A stretch of 30,917 bases of DNA, taken from Branchiostoma floridae. Taxonomy: Eukaryota; Chordata; Leptocardii; Amphioxiformes; Branchiostomatidae. The notes beneath the pieces were generated by a model, which saw only the letters and a program-made list of their open reading frames with translations, was not told the origin of the DNA and did no database searches. Position 1 is the stretch's first letter; every line of letters starts with the position of its first letter. Location: assembly GCF_000003815.2 (NCBI RefSeq), contig NW_023365789.1, positions 1 to 30,917 of the forward strand. The letters are read 5' to 3'. Below are positions 9,685-18,757 of the stretch, piece by piece. The position numbers and the translations under genes are program-made.

Positions 9685-10182
9685 GTGGTTGCGTTTGCCG
9701 CTGTGGAAGGGATATTTTTCTCCGGGGCCTTCGCAGCAATTTTCTGGTTGAGGAAAAGAGGGCTCATGCCGGGGCTGACTTTCTCTAATGAGCTGATCAG
9801 TAGAGACGAGGGTCTGCATGCCGACTTTGCCTGTCTTATGGTCAGCTATCTGATCAATAAGCCTAGTGAGGAGCGCATTCACCAGATTATCGACGATGCT
9901 GTTAAGATTGAGCAAGAGTTCCTGACGGAAGCTCTTCCCGTGAGGCTGATTGGGATGAATCAAGACCTGATGAAACAGTACATCGAGTTTGTCGCAGATA
10001 GGCTGCTGGGGGAACTCATGTGCAGTAAGCTTTACAACAGCGAGAACCCCTTTGACTTCATGGAGAACATTTCTCTGGAGGGAAAGACCAACTTCTTTGA
10101 GAAGAGGGTTGGGGAGTACCAGAAGATGGGGGTGATGTCCTCCTCTGAACAGCAGAAGTTCACGCTGGATGCTGACTTTTGA
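9685..10182 (+). pseudogene. 5'-truncated RRM2 (ribonucleotide reductase R2) copy A
   Basis: Homology starts at [14 protein letters not shown] and runs in one open frame without introns through [46 protein letters not shown] to the C-terminal LDADF and a TGA at 10180-10182. AATAAA follows at 10191. In family terms it keeps the Glu of VEG and the Glu and His of RDEGLH, three of six iron ligands. It lacks the N-terminal half with the other ligands and the radical Tyr, so it cannot be a working R2. The R1-docking tail is intact. An in-frame ATG at 9658, contributed by the satellite, could start a 174-residue product. There is no poly(A) tract, so it is not a textbook processed pseudogene. A terminal exon of an unseen gene is an alternative. 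Confidence 0.85.
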
Positions 10183-10190
10183 AAGTACAG

Positions 10191-10196
10191 AATAAA
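10191..10196 (+). terminator. polyadenylation signal AATAAA after RRM2 copy A
   Basis: AATAAA lies 9 bases after the stop and is conserved in copy B. Use in vivo is unknown. Confidence 0.5.
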
Positions 10197-10242
10197 AGAA
10201 CGGGAAAATCAAACGTTGTCATGTTTTCTTTGTTTTTATTTT

Positions 10243-10547
10243 GTGACTTAGAGACTTAGAACCAGGCCAAATAAGGGTATGTCGTTCACGATTGGGGATG
10301 GGGGAGGTTCATTTGGGGTGGAGTGGGGTTGTCATAATTACCTTGGTTTCACCCCTGCTCAGATCTAACAAAATACCTATTCCCCTAGATTTTTGCCGTC
10401 ATAACATGACCTCTGACCTGCTCCTGAATAAATTATATGTGACCCCTGACCTGCTGCGCCTGAATAAATAATAGCGTGTGACCTTTGACCTGCACCACCT
10501 TGCACCGCCAGAATAATATTAGTCAGCGTGTTGACTATATACTACTT
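10243..10547 (+). repeat. module A right part: flank plus DR1-like minisatellite
   Basis: Starts GACTTAGAGACTTAGAACC, continues AGGCCAAATAAGGG and then shows three degenerate units of a roughly 32-35 bp repeat, TGACCTCTGACCTGCTCC then GCCTGAATAAATTATA (about 10403-10500). It ends AGTCAGCGTGTTGACTAT, ATACTACTT. The same sequence occurs at 23236-23530 and inverted at 21018-21340. The unit at 10479-10491 is TGACCTTTGACCT, whose complement AGGTCAAAGGTCA is the canonical DR1 nuclear receptor element. Confidence 0.85.
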
Positions 10548-10549
10548 AC

Positions 10550-10585
10550 CCTCTTGTTGCAGGACTTTGTTGCCCTGTTCGGCAT
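10550..10585 (-). CDS. candidate 36-bp micro-exon
   Basis: On the minus strand ACATTCTAAAG/ATGCCGAACAGG ends at a consensus donor (AGAGG/GTAAGTAG). It has 36 bp, so it fits phase 0-0 or phase 1-1; in phase 1 it reads AEQGNKVLQQE. Its donor sequence is shared with the exon at 23533-23572 because both abut the same repeat module. Phase 1-1 would link to the phase-1 GT4 exon, phase 0-0 to the Death-domain exon at 11557. Both joins cannot be satisfied with the preferred donor, so the model is tentative. Confidence 0.3.
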
Positions 10586-10589
10586 CTTT

Positions 10590-11556
10590 AGAATGTCTAG
10601 AAAAAAAGTAACAATAATCTTATAAGGGACATTAATCAACTGTGGGTATACATTGTTGAGAAAAGTACCTTAGTAACCAACGTCATAATGGCTTAATGTT
10701 TACTTATCTGCGCTTGTCGCTGACATTTAAGGTTAGTGTTATATTCATGCATGTGATTATCTTGCTCCTGTACTAAACACTTTTACGGCTAATTTCAAAA
10801 TTTCGATTTTTGTCCAATTTATGGACCCCCTAGTGGCCCTACCGAAAAGTGTACTAGAGGGACATAAATGTTAGACCAGCCGTACGTACTCACCTACTCT
10901 GCACCTCACCCGGCAGCTGCCCTCCAACTGCTCCCCCTTCTTCTGACTCATGGCCTATCTGGGTCTGGCTCTAATAGACAAAAAAGCTCCTTAAGATTGA
11001 CAGCAACTCTTTCTTTGATTTCAACCTTCAATGAGAACAAACTAGCAAGTTCTTCTTCCAGCGTGTTATCTACTTTACTTTTGAATACAGTGCCTACGAT
11101 GCTGCCGATAATGTCAACACGCAGCGGGGCATTGTTTATCTTTGGACAAAGAATAAGAGACTATGGTTCATTCCTTATTATCAAATGTACACTTAATGAT
11201 CTGCCCATAGCCGTCCTATATTACACTATGGTCCATTGAGGACAACCAACAGAATACAAGATAATGTGACCATAGCCGATTTTATGACCTGATCTGGTCT
11301 AATAAGGCAACAAAAGCTCCTTTACATTGACTGCAATTATTTATTTGATTTCACCTCTCTCCTTACTAAAGAATTAAAATGAGATTCTTTATTGATTTCA
11401 ATTTTTCCCTTAGTAAAAATTAGAATGAGATAAACCGACAAATGTTTTCTTCCGAATTCGTATTTAGAGGGCAGTAGGGTGTTGTTCATGTTTGGCAAAG
11501 AATGTGAGTCTATAGATGGTTCATTGTTGATAACAAACTGTACACAAACAACTGAC
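10590..11556. repeat. intron with decayed tandem copies of Death-exon flank
   Basis: Two diverged tandem unit pairs are visible. TAATA..AAAAGCTCCTT..GATTGAC..TTTGATTTCA occurs near 10970 and 11300. GGGCATTGTTTATCTTTGGA..AAAG..ATGGTTCATT..CCATAGCCGTCCT occurs near 11122 and again at 11477-11570, where it runs into the real Death-domain exon. The period is about 325-355 bp. The copies at 10950 and 11263 retain only traces of the exon end (CATAGCCG.., GATCTGGTCT) and no longer encode it. Confidence 0.6.
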
Positions 11557-11703
11557 CATAGCCGTCCTGCTGATCTGGTCTGCCAGCTGGTGCAGATCCA
11601 GGTCTCTCAGACACCGCTCCAGTCCAGCCAGGCTGGCAGCAGGACCGGCTCGCTCTCTCCATCTTACCAGCGTCTCGTACATCGGCTCGTCTGGGCAGTC
11701 GGT
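11557..11703 (-). CDS. Death domain, second half (LRR-Death gene 1)
   Basis: The exon runs from acceptor TTTATAAAG to donor ATG/GTCAGT, phase 0-0, 49 codons. It reads TDCPDEPMYETLVRWRERAG, then SLAGLERCLRDLDLHQLADQ. This is the last three helices of a Death domain, with the conserved L..W....G....L...L...L...A pattern. It joins the exon at 11910-12025 in phase 0. The paralogue at 29506-29661 has the same boundaries. If the donor is not used, the frame runs on for 12 codons to a TGA (11518-11520), giving an LRR-Death protein without kinase. The preceding intron is 206 bp. Confidence 0.82.
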
Positions 11704-11909
11704 CTTTATAAACATATATCATAACGAAGCTGTTAGAGGTATGTAGCGGAAATCCTTGATCAACGAAACAGGCGATTTGAGTTTTAAGACTAGCAGATAC
11801 TTTTGAGATTGCTTTATTAACTCATAGGGGGACGTGTCTTATCTACTTACAAGGAAATTAGAATAGTTCAAAGTAATGGTCCAACAACTTGTTGAAATCA
11901 TAATCATAC

Positions 11910-12025
11910 CTCGACGTCTTTAACATCCTGATTGTTGAAGCCTAACTGCCGGGCGATGTGTTTCCATTCGACGGATTGCTTGACTTTCAGTGCCAGACGA
12001 CTGAACGCTAGATTCAGGTCTTTAT
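11910..12025 (-). CDS. Death domain, first half (LRR-Death gene 1)
   Basis: The acceptor TGTCTCTAATCTGGCAG (pyrimidine-rich) and donor GTCGAG/GTATGA bound 116 bp, phase 1 to 0. The product reads DKDLNLAFSRLALKVKQ, EWKHIARQLGFNNQDVKDVE, helices 1-3 of a Death domain with the diagnostic EWK.IAR.LGF core. The first codon is split G/AT (Asp) and fits a phase-1 upstream exon. An alternative acceptor further 5' (TTAACCACAG) would be phase 2 and does not fit. Death domains form helical homotypic assemblies; here the domain would connect LRR sensing to downstream partners. Confidence 0.82.
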
Positions 12026-12473
12026 CTGCCAGATTAGAGACACTGTGGTTAATAATGTAGGTAGATTTTCCCTCAGTGTCAGGAAACTTAACGCCACTTA
12101 TCAAATGTTGCTACATATCTAGCTGCATTTGATCTGGAGACTATCATCGCGGTATAATGTAACTGTTTTCAAGTCCCAAGTCAATAACAAGATGCCAATA
12201 CAAAGGGCGGTTATACCGGCTATATAGATACAGATACAGATACAATTACTTTTGGGGAAATCACTAACTAGATTAACTGAGAATTTCAACGACGTATTGT
12301 ATTACGCTTTGTGATATCAAAGTTTAGAAATAGATTCTACTTACAGTTGCAATAATCTTGCAGTTACTACGGTCACATTACAAAGGTAATTTACTATGCA
12401 AACTGTACATGGCGAGGTTTTGGCCATTAGCTCACCCACTTAAGCTTAGACTACATCATGCCGTTAATATTAC

Positions 12474-12578
12474 CTTGTGCTGTGTCGTCTTGCGTAAGTT
12501 GTAACGTTGGCGGTTGTTTCCGTGATACACCAGTCCGTGCTGCAGTACCTGCTGCCTGGGGTGGTAGTGGTGCCGCGC
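12474..12578 (-). CDS. linker exon of LRR-Death gene 1
   Basis: Between TTTAATGTCCAAAG and the donor CACAAG/GTAATA lie 105 bp, phase 1-1, 34 full codons. The product is low-complexity (AAPLPPQAAGTAARTG, later KQPPTLQLTQDDTAQ) and has no domain. Position, strand and phase match the neighbouring exons, which is the main support. The paralogue at the right end lacks this exon. Confidence 0.5.
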
Positions 12579-12721
12579 CTTTGGACATTAAATGACGAAA
12601 AGTTATTGGATACTCACCAGTAATATAAACTATACAATTTTACACATTCTCTGTCCTAAGCATTATATTTTAGCTATCTAAAAATATTGATCATTAGATA
12701 TGTATAAATATGTCTAATCAC

Positions 12722-12868
12722 CTTTTCTTGTGCCCATTCTCTCTGCAGTCTGGCCCCTTTGTTGGCTGACTTGTTGCTGCATCCGGGCACTTTTCTCCCT
12801 TCTCTCCCGTAACTTCCTCTCCAGCTCGGTCTCTACAGCGGGCTCCATGATGTCAGGTTGACGTGCTG
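12722..12868 (-). CDS. coiled-coil linker exon of LRR-Death gene 1
   Basis: The exon has 147 bp, phase 1-1, from an AACAGCAG acceptor to the donor AAAAG/GTGATT. It encodes ETELERKLRERREKSARMQQ, QVSQQRGQTAERM, a highly charged helix likely to form a coiled coil or extended linker. The acceptor is a NAGNAG tandem, so one residue may be optionally included. It lies between the LRR exon and the Death domain on the same strand in compatible phase. Confidence 0.65.
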
Positions 12869-13236
12869 CTGTTTAGAGTAAAACGATTTATGTCTTAGTT
12901 ACATCATTTTGCCATGAATATTAGATACAAAATTTCGTGTATGGACTTGCAATAGAAACCAACACTCGGCAAATACTCGTAGACATACCCGTTTCTGACA
13001 TTGGGTCATTTCCAAATTTTGCTTTGCTTTGTAAAAGGAACAAAAATCATTTTTGGGCATTCTAGAGGGTAACAATTTTTGTCTTTATGTTTAATTTGGT
13101 TGATTTTATCATACCTGTGGCTGTGTTAGTTGTTCTACTTTGCGGCATAATAAAAGGCGAGGCCTTGTCGCTTTACCAAAGTTGTGGACATTAGATAAAA
13201 CCTGTTTAATATGCTCAAGTAACTTTATTTACCGAC

Positions 13237-13332
13237 CTTTAACAGGTGTGGCTTCTACATCTCGCACTTCTTCAGTTCCTTTGCCTGCTGCTGAATCCTT
13301 TTTCTCCTCTTGTCCAGCTCTTTTTGTTGCCT
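13237..13332 (-). CDS. charged linker exon of LRR-Death gene 1
   Basis: The exon has 96 bp between acceptor CATATACAG and donor TTAAAG/GTCGGT, phase 1-1. It reads ATKRAGQEEKKDSAAGKGTE then EVRDVEATPVK. The donor is suboptimal; a better GTAAAT lies 4 bases further but would break the phase. The sequence immediately follows the LRR exon and resembles the charged tail EAEKG at its end. Confidence 0.5.
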
Positions 13333-13597
13333 CTGTATATGATGAACCAACAACATATAACAAAGTTGTAAGGCATTCAAGTATGTGAAAGTGAAACCTA
13401 GAAAAACTAACAACATATCGCGACTTTCAGAAAATGGCTGCTAGTACCGTCTGTGCGTGCGTAGCAACAACGTTTATATGTGGCGGACGTTTTGAAGTAT
13501 CAGATATAGCAGTGCTATTTATTGTGTATGCTTATGTAGCACAAAATGAACAAACATCGGTAGCCATTGTCTTCTTTGGATGTTATTCATAACTAAC

Positions 13598-14714
13598 CTT
13601 TCTCAGCCTCCTGTTTCAGGAAGGCCATGATGGCGCCGGTCCCTTGTTTACACACATCCTGTGGAGGGTATGCCAGGGGGTTTCCAGACACATCCAAGTC
13701 CGTCAGCTTGTCTGCTCGGTGAAGGGCGGTTGGCAGCCTGGTGATGTTGTTGTCCCTTATGTACAGTTTCTCCATGGCAGGTAGTTCACACAGGACTTCT
13801 GGGAACGTGTCGAACTTGTTGTTCCAGAGTTGAACCACCCGTAGGTTGTGCAGGTGACTCATGGTGCTCGGCAGGGTTCTGAGGAGGTTTACATCTAATG
13901 ACAAGAGCCACAGGTGTTGTAAGTTTCCCACTTCATCTGGGACTATGTCAAACTTGCAGCCACCAGCGTACAGTTGCTCCAGTGTCTTCAGCTGCAGCAC
14001 CTGTTTGGGGAACTCAGCAAACTGACAGTTGGGGACACTGAGAGTCTTCAGCCTGGCAAGTCGTGTGACGTCATTGGAGAGACGTCTGATGGGGTTATTA
14101 CCGACACTTAACAGCTCAAGGTTAGGGAGCGAGCAGACGCCGGAGGGCAATTCCGTCAGCTGATTATCATTAATGAGTAATCTGGTCAATTTCTGCAGCT
14201 TTTCCACACCAGAAGGGAAAGTGGAAAATTTGTTCCCATTAGCCTCCAACGACTCAAGGTTTGACAGAGAGCAAACCCCTCGTGGAACTTCTGTCAACTG
14301 GTTACCATAAATGTACAGTCCTCTCAGTTTCTGCAGCTTTTCCACACCAGGGGGGAAGGTGGAGAACTTATTGTTACTGACATCTAACACCTCAAGGTTA
14401 GGGAGCGAGCACACCCCTGAGGGCATCTCCGTCAGCTGATTATCATAAATGTACAGGTGTGTCATTTTCTGCAAGGAACCGATCGCCTGTGGCAAACTTG
14501 TCAGCATGTTGCCGCCAGCGCTCAAACGGTAAAGTTTCTGCAGACGGCCGAGTGCTTCCGGGATGCTGGTTAGTTTGTTTTTGGACACATCTAGATACTC
14601 CAGGTCAGTGATATCAAACACCTCCTCCGGGATGGACGTCAGACCCTGGTTACTCAGGTCAAGCTTCAGGCGACCGTTGACGGTCTGAGGCTGGAGGTTC
14701 AGGCCCGCCGCCAT
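13598..14714 (-). CDS. LRR first coding exon of LRR-Death gene 1
   Basis: Start ATG at 14712-14714 in good context (ATCATGG); the frame is open further upstream only through the (CA)n microsatellite. The 372 residues begin MAAGLNLQPQTVNGRLKLDL. They contain about fifteen 23-residue leucine-rich repeats of the LxxLxLxxNxLTxLPxxhxxLxx type and close with GAIMAFLKQEAEK. The exon ends at GAGAAAG/GTTAGT, phase 1. LRRs of this SHOC2/PIRL-like class give a cytoplasmic solenoid; there is no signal peptide or membrane segment. Repeats 4-9 are three copies of a two-repeat unit (NQLTEvPsGVCSLPN alternating with NKFSTFPpGVEKLQK). Downstream linker and Death exons complete the gene. A close paralogue lies at 30511-30917. 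Confidence 0.92.
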
Positions 14715-14800
14715 GATGGATTTTCTACATAACGTACAAAGAAACTTTAGATATGATTCCCGCAAAGGCGCATAGCACGATATACAAGCACGAAAGAGGC

Positions 14801-14891
14801 ACAAACACACACACACATACACACAAACATAAACACACACACACATACACACATACACATGAACAAGCACACGCACACACAGACACACAAA
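14801..14891. repeat. (CA)n microsatellite upstream of the LRR start
   Basis: Interrupted CA/TACACA repeat 90-180 bp upstream of the minus-strand start codon. Confidence 0.92.
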
Positions 14892-15179
14892 CCTATGATG
14901 GTAATGAGATGCATCGTATTGGATATAAGTTACTGTAGAGTAGAAACCCTCAATACTAGCCTCTGTTCACAGTCACGATTGAAAAACTATAGGCATATAC
15001 ATGTATCTTGACTGCTTAGTTAATATTGCTCTGTATGACAGCAAACTGTGGGACTGACTGGTTCATTTTTTGCTGTTATAAGTCTACAATCGTTGGTCCA
15101 CTTTGTCATATCGCAATCTTCACGTAATGACAACTACATTGTGCTGGTACAAAGATAACGCCGTTCTCTTTATGAATAC
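14892..15179. other. 5' flank of LRR-Death gene 1, no feature recognised
   Basis: Expected promoter side of the minus-strand gene. I see no clear TATA box. Confidence 0.35.
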
Positions 15180-16175
15180 GTGACCTTTAAACGCCCCTGG
15201 GAGGCGGACTCGGCCTCATGCCAGCCGACATGCTCACTTTGTAAACTTTATTTACTGACAAAACAATTATGTAGCCGTCGAACGTTATTCCCCTACTTGC
15301 CCTTTGAACTCCAGTGGGAGGTGGCACCAGATACAATGTACAAACATACCCGCGCTGCTAATACATTTCAACCGATCCAATTTGGGGTTTTAGACTGGGT
15401 ATTTCTCCCTTTTTTTGTGCAAATTTTACAGGTTAGAAATGACAACCTACCCTGTTGTTTTACTGCCCAATGTGTGCTTGTCAACATCATTACACCAGCA
15501 AAATCCAAACTTTGAATCAGCTAAGCCTTATGGGTAATGGCTCGACATCTGTTTTATGTGATTTAAGAACTAAACATATTTACGTAGGTTAGACTCGGTC
15601 GCAGGCTATCCGACATGCTCCCTCCGCCATCTTTATTTACTGACAATACAAATATGTAGCCATAGAACATTATTCCCCTACTTGAACTTTGAACTCCAGT
15701 GGGAGTTGGCGCCAGGTACAGTGTACAAACATACCTGCGCTGCCAATACATTTCAACCGATCCAATTTGGGGTTTTATGAGAATACTCACTTTTTTGCAA
15801 ATTTCACAGGTTAGCAATGACGATCTGCTCTGCTGTTTTACTGCCCAATGTATGCTTGTCATCGTCATAACACAAGAAGAATCCCAACTTTGAATCAGCT
15901 AAGCCTTATGGGTAATGGCTCCACACCTGTTTTATGCGATTTGAGAACTAAACATATTTACGTAGGCTAGACTCTGTCGCAGGCTAACCGACATGCTCAC
16001 TCCGCCATCTTCATTTACTGACAACACAAGTATGTAGCCGTAGAACGTTATTCCTCTACTTGACCTTTGAACTCCAGTGGGAGGTGGCACCAGGTACAAT
16101 GTACCCGCGCTGCCAAATAATACAAACATCCATGGTCAACTTGGGGTTTTAGACGCGAATTTTCTCGTTTTTCAA
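15180..16175. repeat. tandem repeat, about 2.6 units of 378-384 bp
   Basis: The landmark GACATGCTC recurs at 15228, 15612 and 15990. Each is followed by TTTATTTACTGACAA, ATGTAGCC, TTGAACTCCAGTGGGAG, GGCACCAG (or GCGCCAG) and CAATTTGGGGTTTTA or a close form. The third unit is cut short near 16175. A degenerate relative of the GTGGGATGTGGCACCAG part occurs at about 17620-17652. No coding potential is conserved between units. Confidence 0.85.
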
Positions 16176-16217
16176 ATCCACAACTTAGTAATAAGAAGCT
16201 ACGCAATTGATAAGAGC

Positions 16218-16555
16218 ATAACGATATGAAGGCTCAGAATGATTAATCTATAGTTTGTAATTATCGATAATTAGTGATTAGATGAGTGAGATGTGATCCT
16301 AACAATGATACAGTTATGACCCCAACACTAGCCTCGAGATCCGCACACACTTCAGGCACGTTGCACACACCGTGACTATGGGTTCTGCTAGTTGGTTCAA
16401 TAATAACGATATGAAGGCTCAATGCCGTCAAGCTATAGTTTAAATCATTAGTGATTAGATGACTGAGATGTGATCCTAACACAGATACAGTAGTGACCCC
16501 AACACTAGCCTCGAGATCCGCAGGCACGTGGCACACACCATGACTATGGAGCAAC
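16218..16555. repeat. tandem duplication of about 185 bp
   Basis: Two units start AACGATATGAAGGCTCA (16219 and 16404). They share TAGTGATTAGATGA, GAGATGTGATCCTAAC and ACACTAGCCTCGAGATCC, with a short deletion in the second unit. Confidence 0.85.
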
Positions 16556-17504
16556 CGCGGGACTTTTGTATTTGGTTAAATAATCGTCCGTTCATTGCAT
16601 CGGAATACCAAACAAAGTAATATATTTTGCACTGGCATCGATGATCTAATCCGTTTGATATGACAAATGTGACAAATGTTAAAATATGTTAGAGCATAGC
16701 TAATGAAAGTTCGGAAAAAATTTCCTGATGGAATTCTAATTTCAAAAAAGCTAAAATTAGGCTCATTCTTCTTCTTTGTTATTCCAATTGTTCAGAAGCA
16801 AAGTATGGGGTTGTAGCTGATCAGGGCCCTACTATAAGTCTATATGATCATATCATTTGATGATTAAAAATATTAAGTTCGCTGTGTTTGCATTGGATAG
16901 AAAGGTTAAATGGGTCACAAAGTGTCTATTAATTATGTCAATACATCTAACTCACAACATAAGAACGTTTGGAATACTTACAAGTTTTACTACTCGAGTA
17001 ACGCATTGCGAAAAAGATGTTGCGAAAAGTTATTCGTAATTTGTCTTTGTCAATCACATACAGGTAGCTTCTATTCTCATTTCTCTCTTGTATTCCAACA
17101 ACACAACTGTCTCTCACCTGTCGTGCCTCTTATTCTTACACACACTGAAGAGTGTTTACCAGGTACATTGTGGACTTTATTGTGGGTAAAAAAGCTGTTC
17201 TAATCCGACGTACCTCCTGTACTTACAGAGCTTGTAAACCCGGGGGGGGGGGGGGGGGGGGGCAGTACGGCGAGGAAACGATCGTTCGAGGTGATTATGT
17301 TTAAGAGGATTATGTAACGTTTATTTATTATTCTAAACACGAGAAGTGCATGTACAGTATCGACACTTCACGGAACCTCAGGGAAGTATTCTCGAAAGTA
17401 CCTATCTGTAAGATTGTGTAGACTTGAGGTCAACCGAAATGCTCTCAACGTAACCTCCAATAACTTACAATAAAACTTTTGCAGCTTGCTGGAGGACTTT
17501 ACCC
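16556..17504. other. no gene; 21-G homopolymer at 17242-17262
   Basis: Apart from the poly-G run (possible G-quadruplex, and a likely sequencing problem spot), I recognise nothing. Confidence 0.5.
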
Positions 17505-17606
17505 ATATTCTCCAAGCAGAGGTTGGGTCACGGGAATACCGACTCGCTCCCCTTAAAAATTCCAGCCACTACTACCTCCGCGTTTCAACGTCTGCTTGGA
17601 GAATAT
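17505..17606. mobile_element. short MITE-like inverted repeat element
   Basis: Perfect 16-bp inverted ends: ATATTCTCCAAGCAGA at 17505-17520 and its complement at 17591-17606. The interior GGTTGGGTCACGGG... has no coding capacity. The end TCTCCAAGCAGAGGTTG matches the terminus of the fold-back element at 3821, so both probably belong to one family. No clear target duplication is seen. Confidence 0.6.
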
Positions 17607-17759
17607 CGTATCCATACTTGCTCTTTAAACGTCAGTGGGATGTGGCACCAGTAGCCCCTAGCGGCCGGCCCTACAATTGCCGCCGCTCTTGGTGATCGAT
17701 CAAGTTTCCTGTCCCCGCCTAGTACTCCGCCCGTTCTCCGCTCGGCTGGTTTGTTGGTG

Positions 17760-18545
17760 GGGTGTGATGAAAATGATTAGATTTTGAGCAACCTAGCGGC
17801 TTCCCTTGGTACCTCAGCGCAACTTCCGGTTTTGCTATCTCGTGCTCTGAACAAGCTTTGGTCATGAATTTTGAGTATTAGATAGCTCTTGAGCTCAGAA
17901 ATAAGAGACATAAGATTTGCCCCCTAGCAACTAGTTTTTGGATAGCATGGGCATTTTTGTCAAAAACTCAAGAAGGGCACAACGTATTTTCATGATTTTT
18001 AGTGTGTAGGTACCTTAGACAATTTTGTACAAAATGAATTACTAATTATACAAAATAGGAGTACATTTGCATAATCAATGAGAATAATCTATCATAGCAG
18101 TATTTTCAATGTGTTTCTTGTCCCTGACATGATATGGTCTTGACATTTTAGTGGTAGATAGCTTTTAGCGTCATGACAAAGTGGGACAAGTTACAGCCCC
18201 CTAACATTTATTTTTTGGAACTGCTGGGGCATTTTTGTCAAGACATTCCAAAGAGGACAACTGCAGAAAGGAATGACAGATTTACATCATTTTAGGACTT
18301 CAAGAAATGTAACACATGTAAATCATACTAGATGGAACATAAGCAGATACCAAGTATGCTAATGAGGAACTGATTCGCATATATAATATATGCGAAAATT
18401 GCAAAACCGATTAATGATTAATGATGGGAATTTAAGTCAATGGTAAACATCACTATGTATAAATCATGAAAATATGCATGTCATTTGCATAAAATTTACA
18501 AAAGCTCTAAATATTTCATGAAGGTATGAGGTCGCCGAACTCTAG
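17760..18545. repeat. old dispersed-repeat region with two diverged units
   Basis: TTGCCCCCTAGCAACTAGTT, TTTGGATAGCATGGGCATTT, TTGTCAA (about 17918-17966) is echoed by AGCCCCCTAACATTTATTTT, TTGGAACTGCTGGGGCATTT, TTGTCAA (about 18197-18242). Both are followed by a GGGCACAAC/GAGGACAAC motif. The rest is AT-rich with TTGCATAAT-type motifs and ends near GGTCGCCGAACTCTAG. There is no ORF. Likely decayed non-autonomous transposon sequence. Confidence 0.5.
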
Positions 18546-18757
18546 TTTTTTTAATTAATTCATAAATGCATAAAAATGTACCCAGAACGCAACACAATGT
18601 TGTTACTGTACACTACATATTAGAGACTCTTGAGGTTTGAGGTTGTTTGAGATCGTTTGAGGTGTTTAGGCAGACAAACAAGCTTAAGTAGTGTTTCACA
18701 GGCGAATCTGAACGGGTGCGGCCATGCTTGGCAATGTACACAAAACATACATTGTCC

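Noticed and set aside
9544-10212. 222-codon minus-strand frame opposite RRM2 copy A (also 22791-23285 opposite copy B)
   Set aside because: Antisense shadow of the RRM2 coding sequence.
13100-13150. Additional micro-exon of gene 1 (donor CACAG/GTATGA on the minus strand)
   Set aside because: Good donor, but no acceptor gives a phase compatible with the phase 1-1 chain.
14715-14888. N-terminal extension of the LRR frame (Val/Cys/Tyr-rich)
   Set aside because: It is translation of the CA microsatellite; the ATG at 14714 has good context and begins the recognisable protein.
16261-16554. 97-codon minus-strand frame
   Set aside because: Falls entirely within the tandem duplication and repeats its own peptide; no domain.
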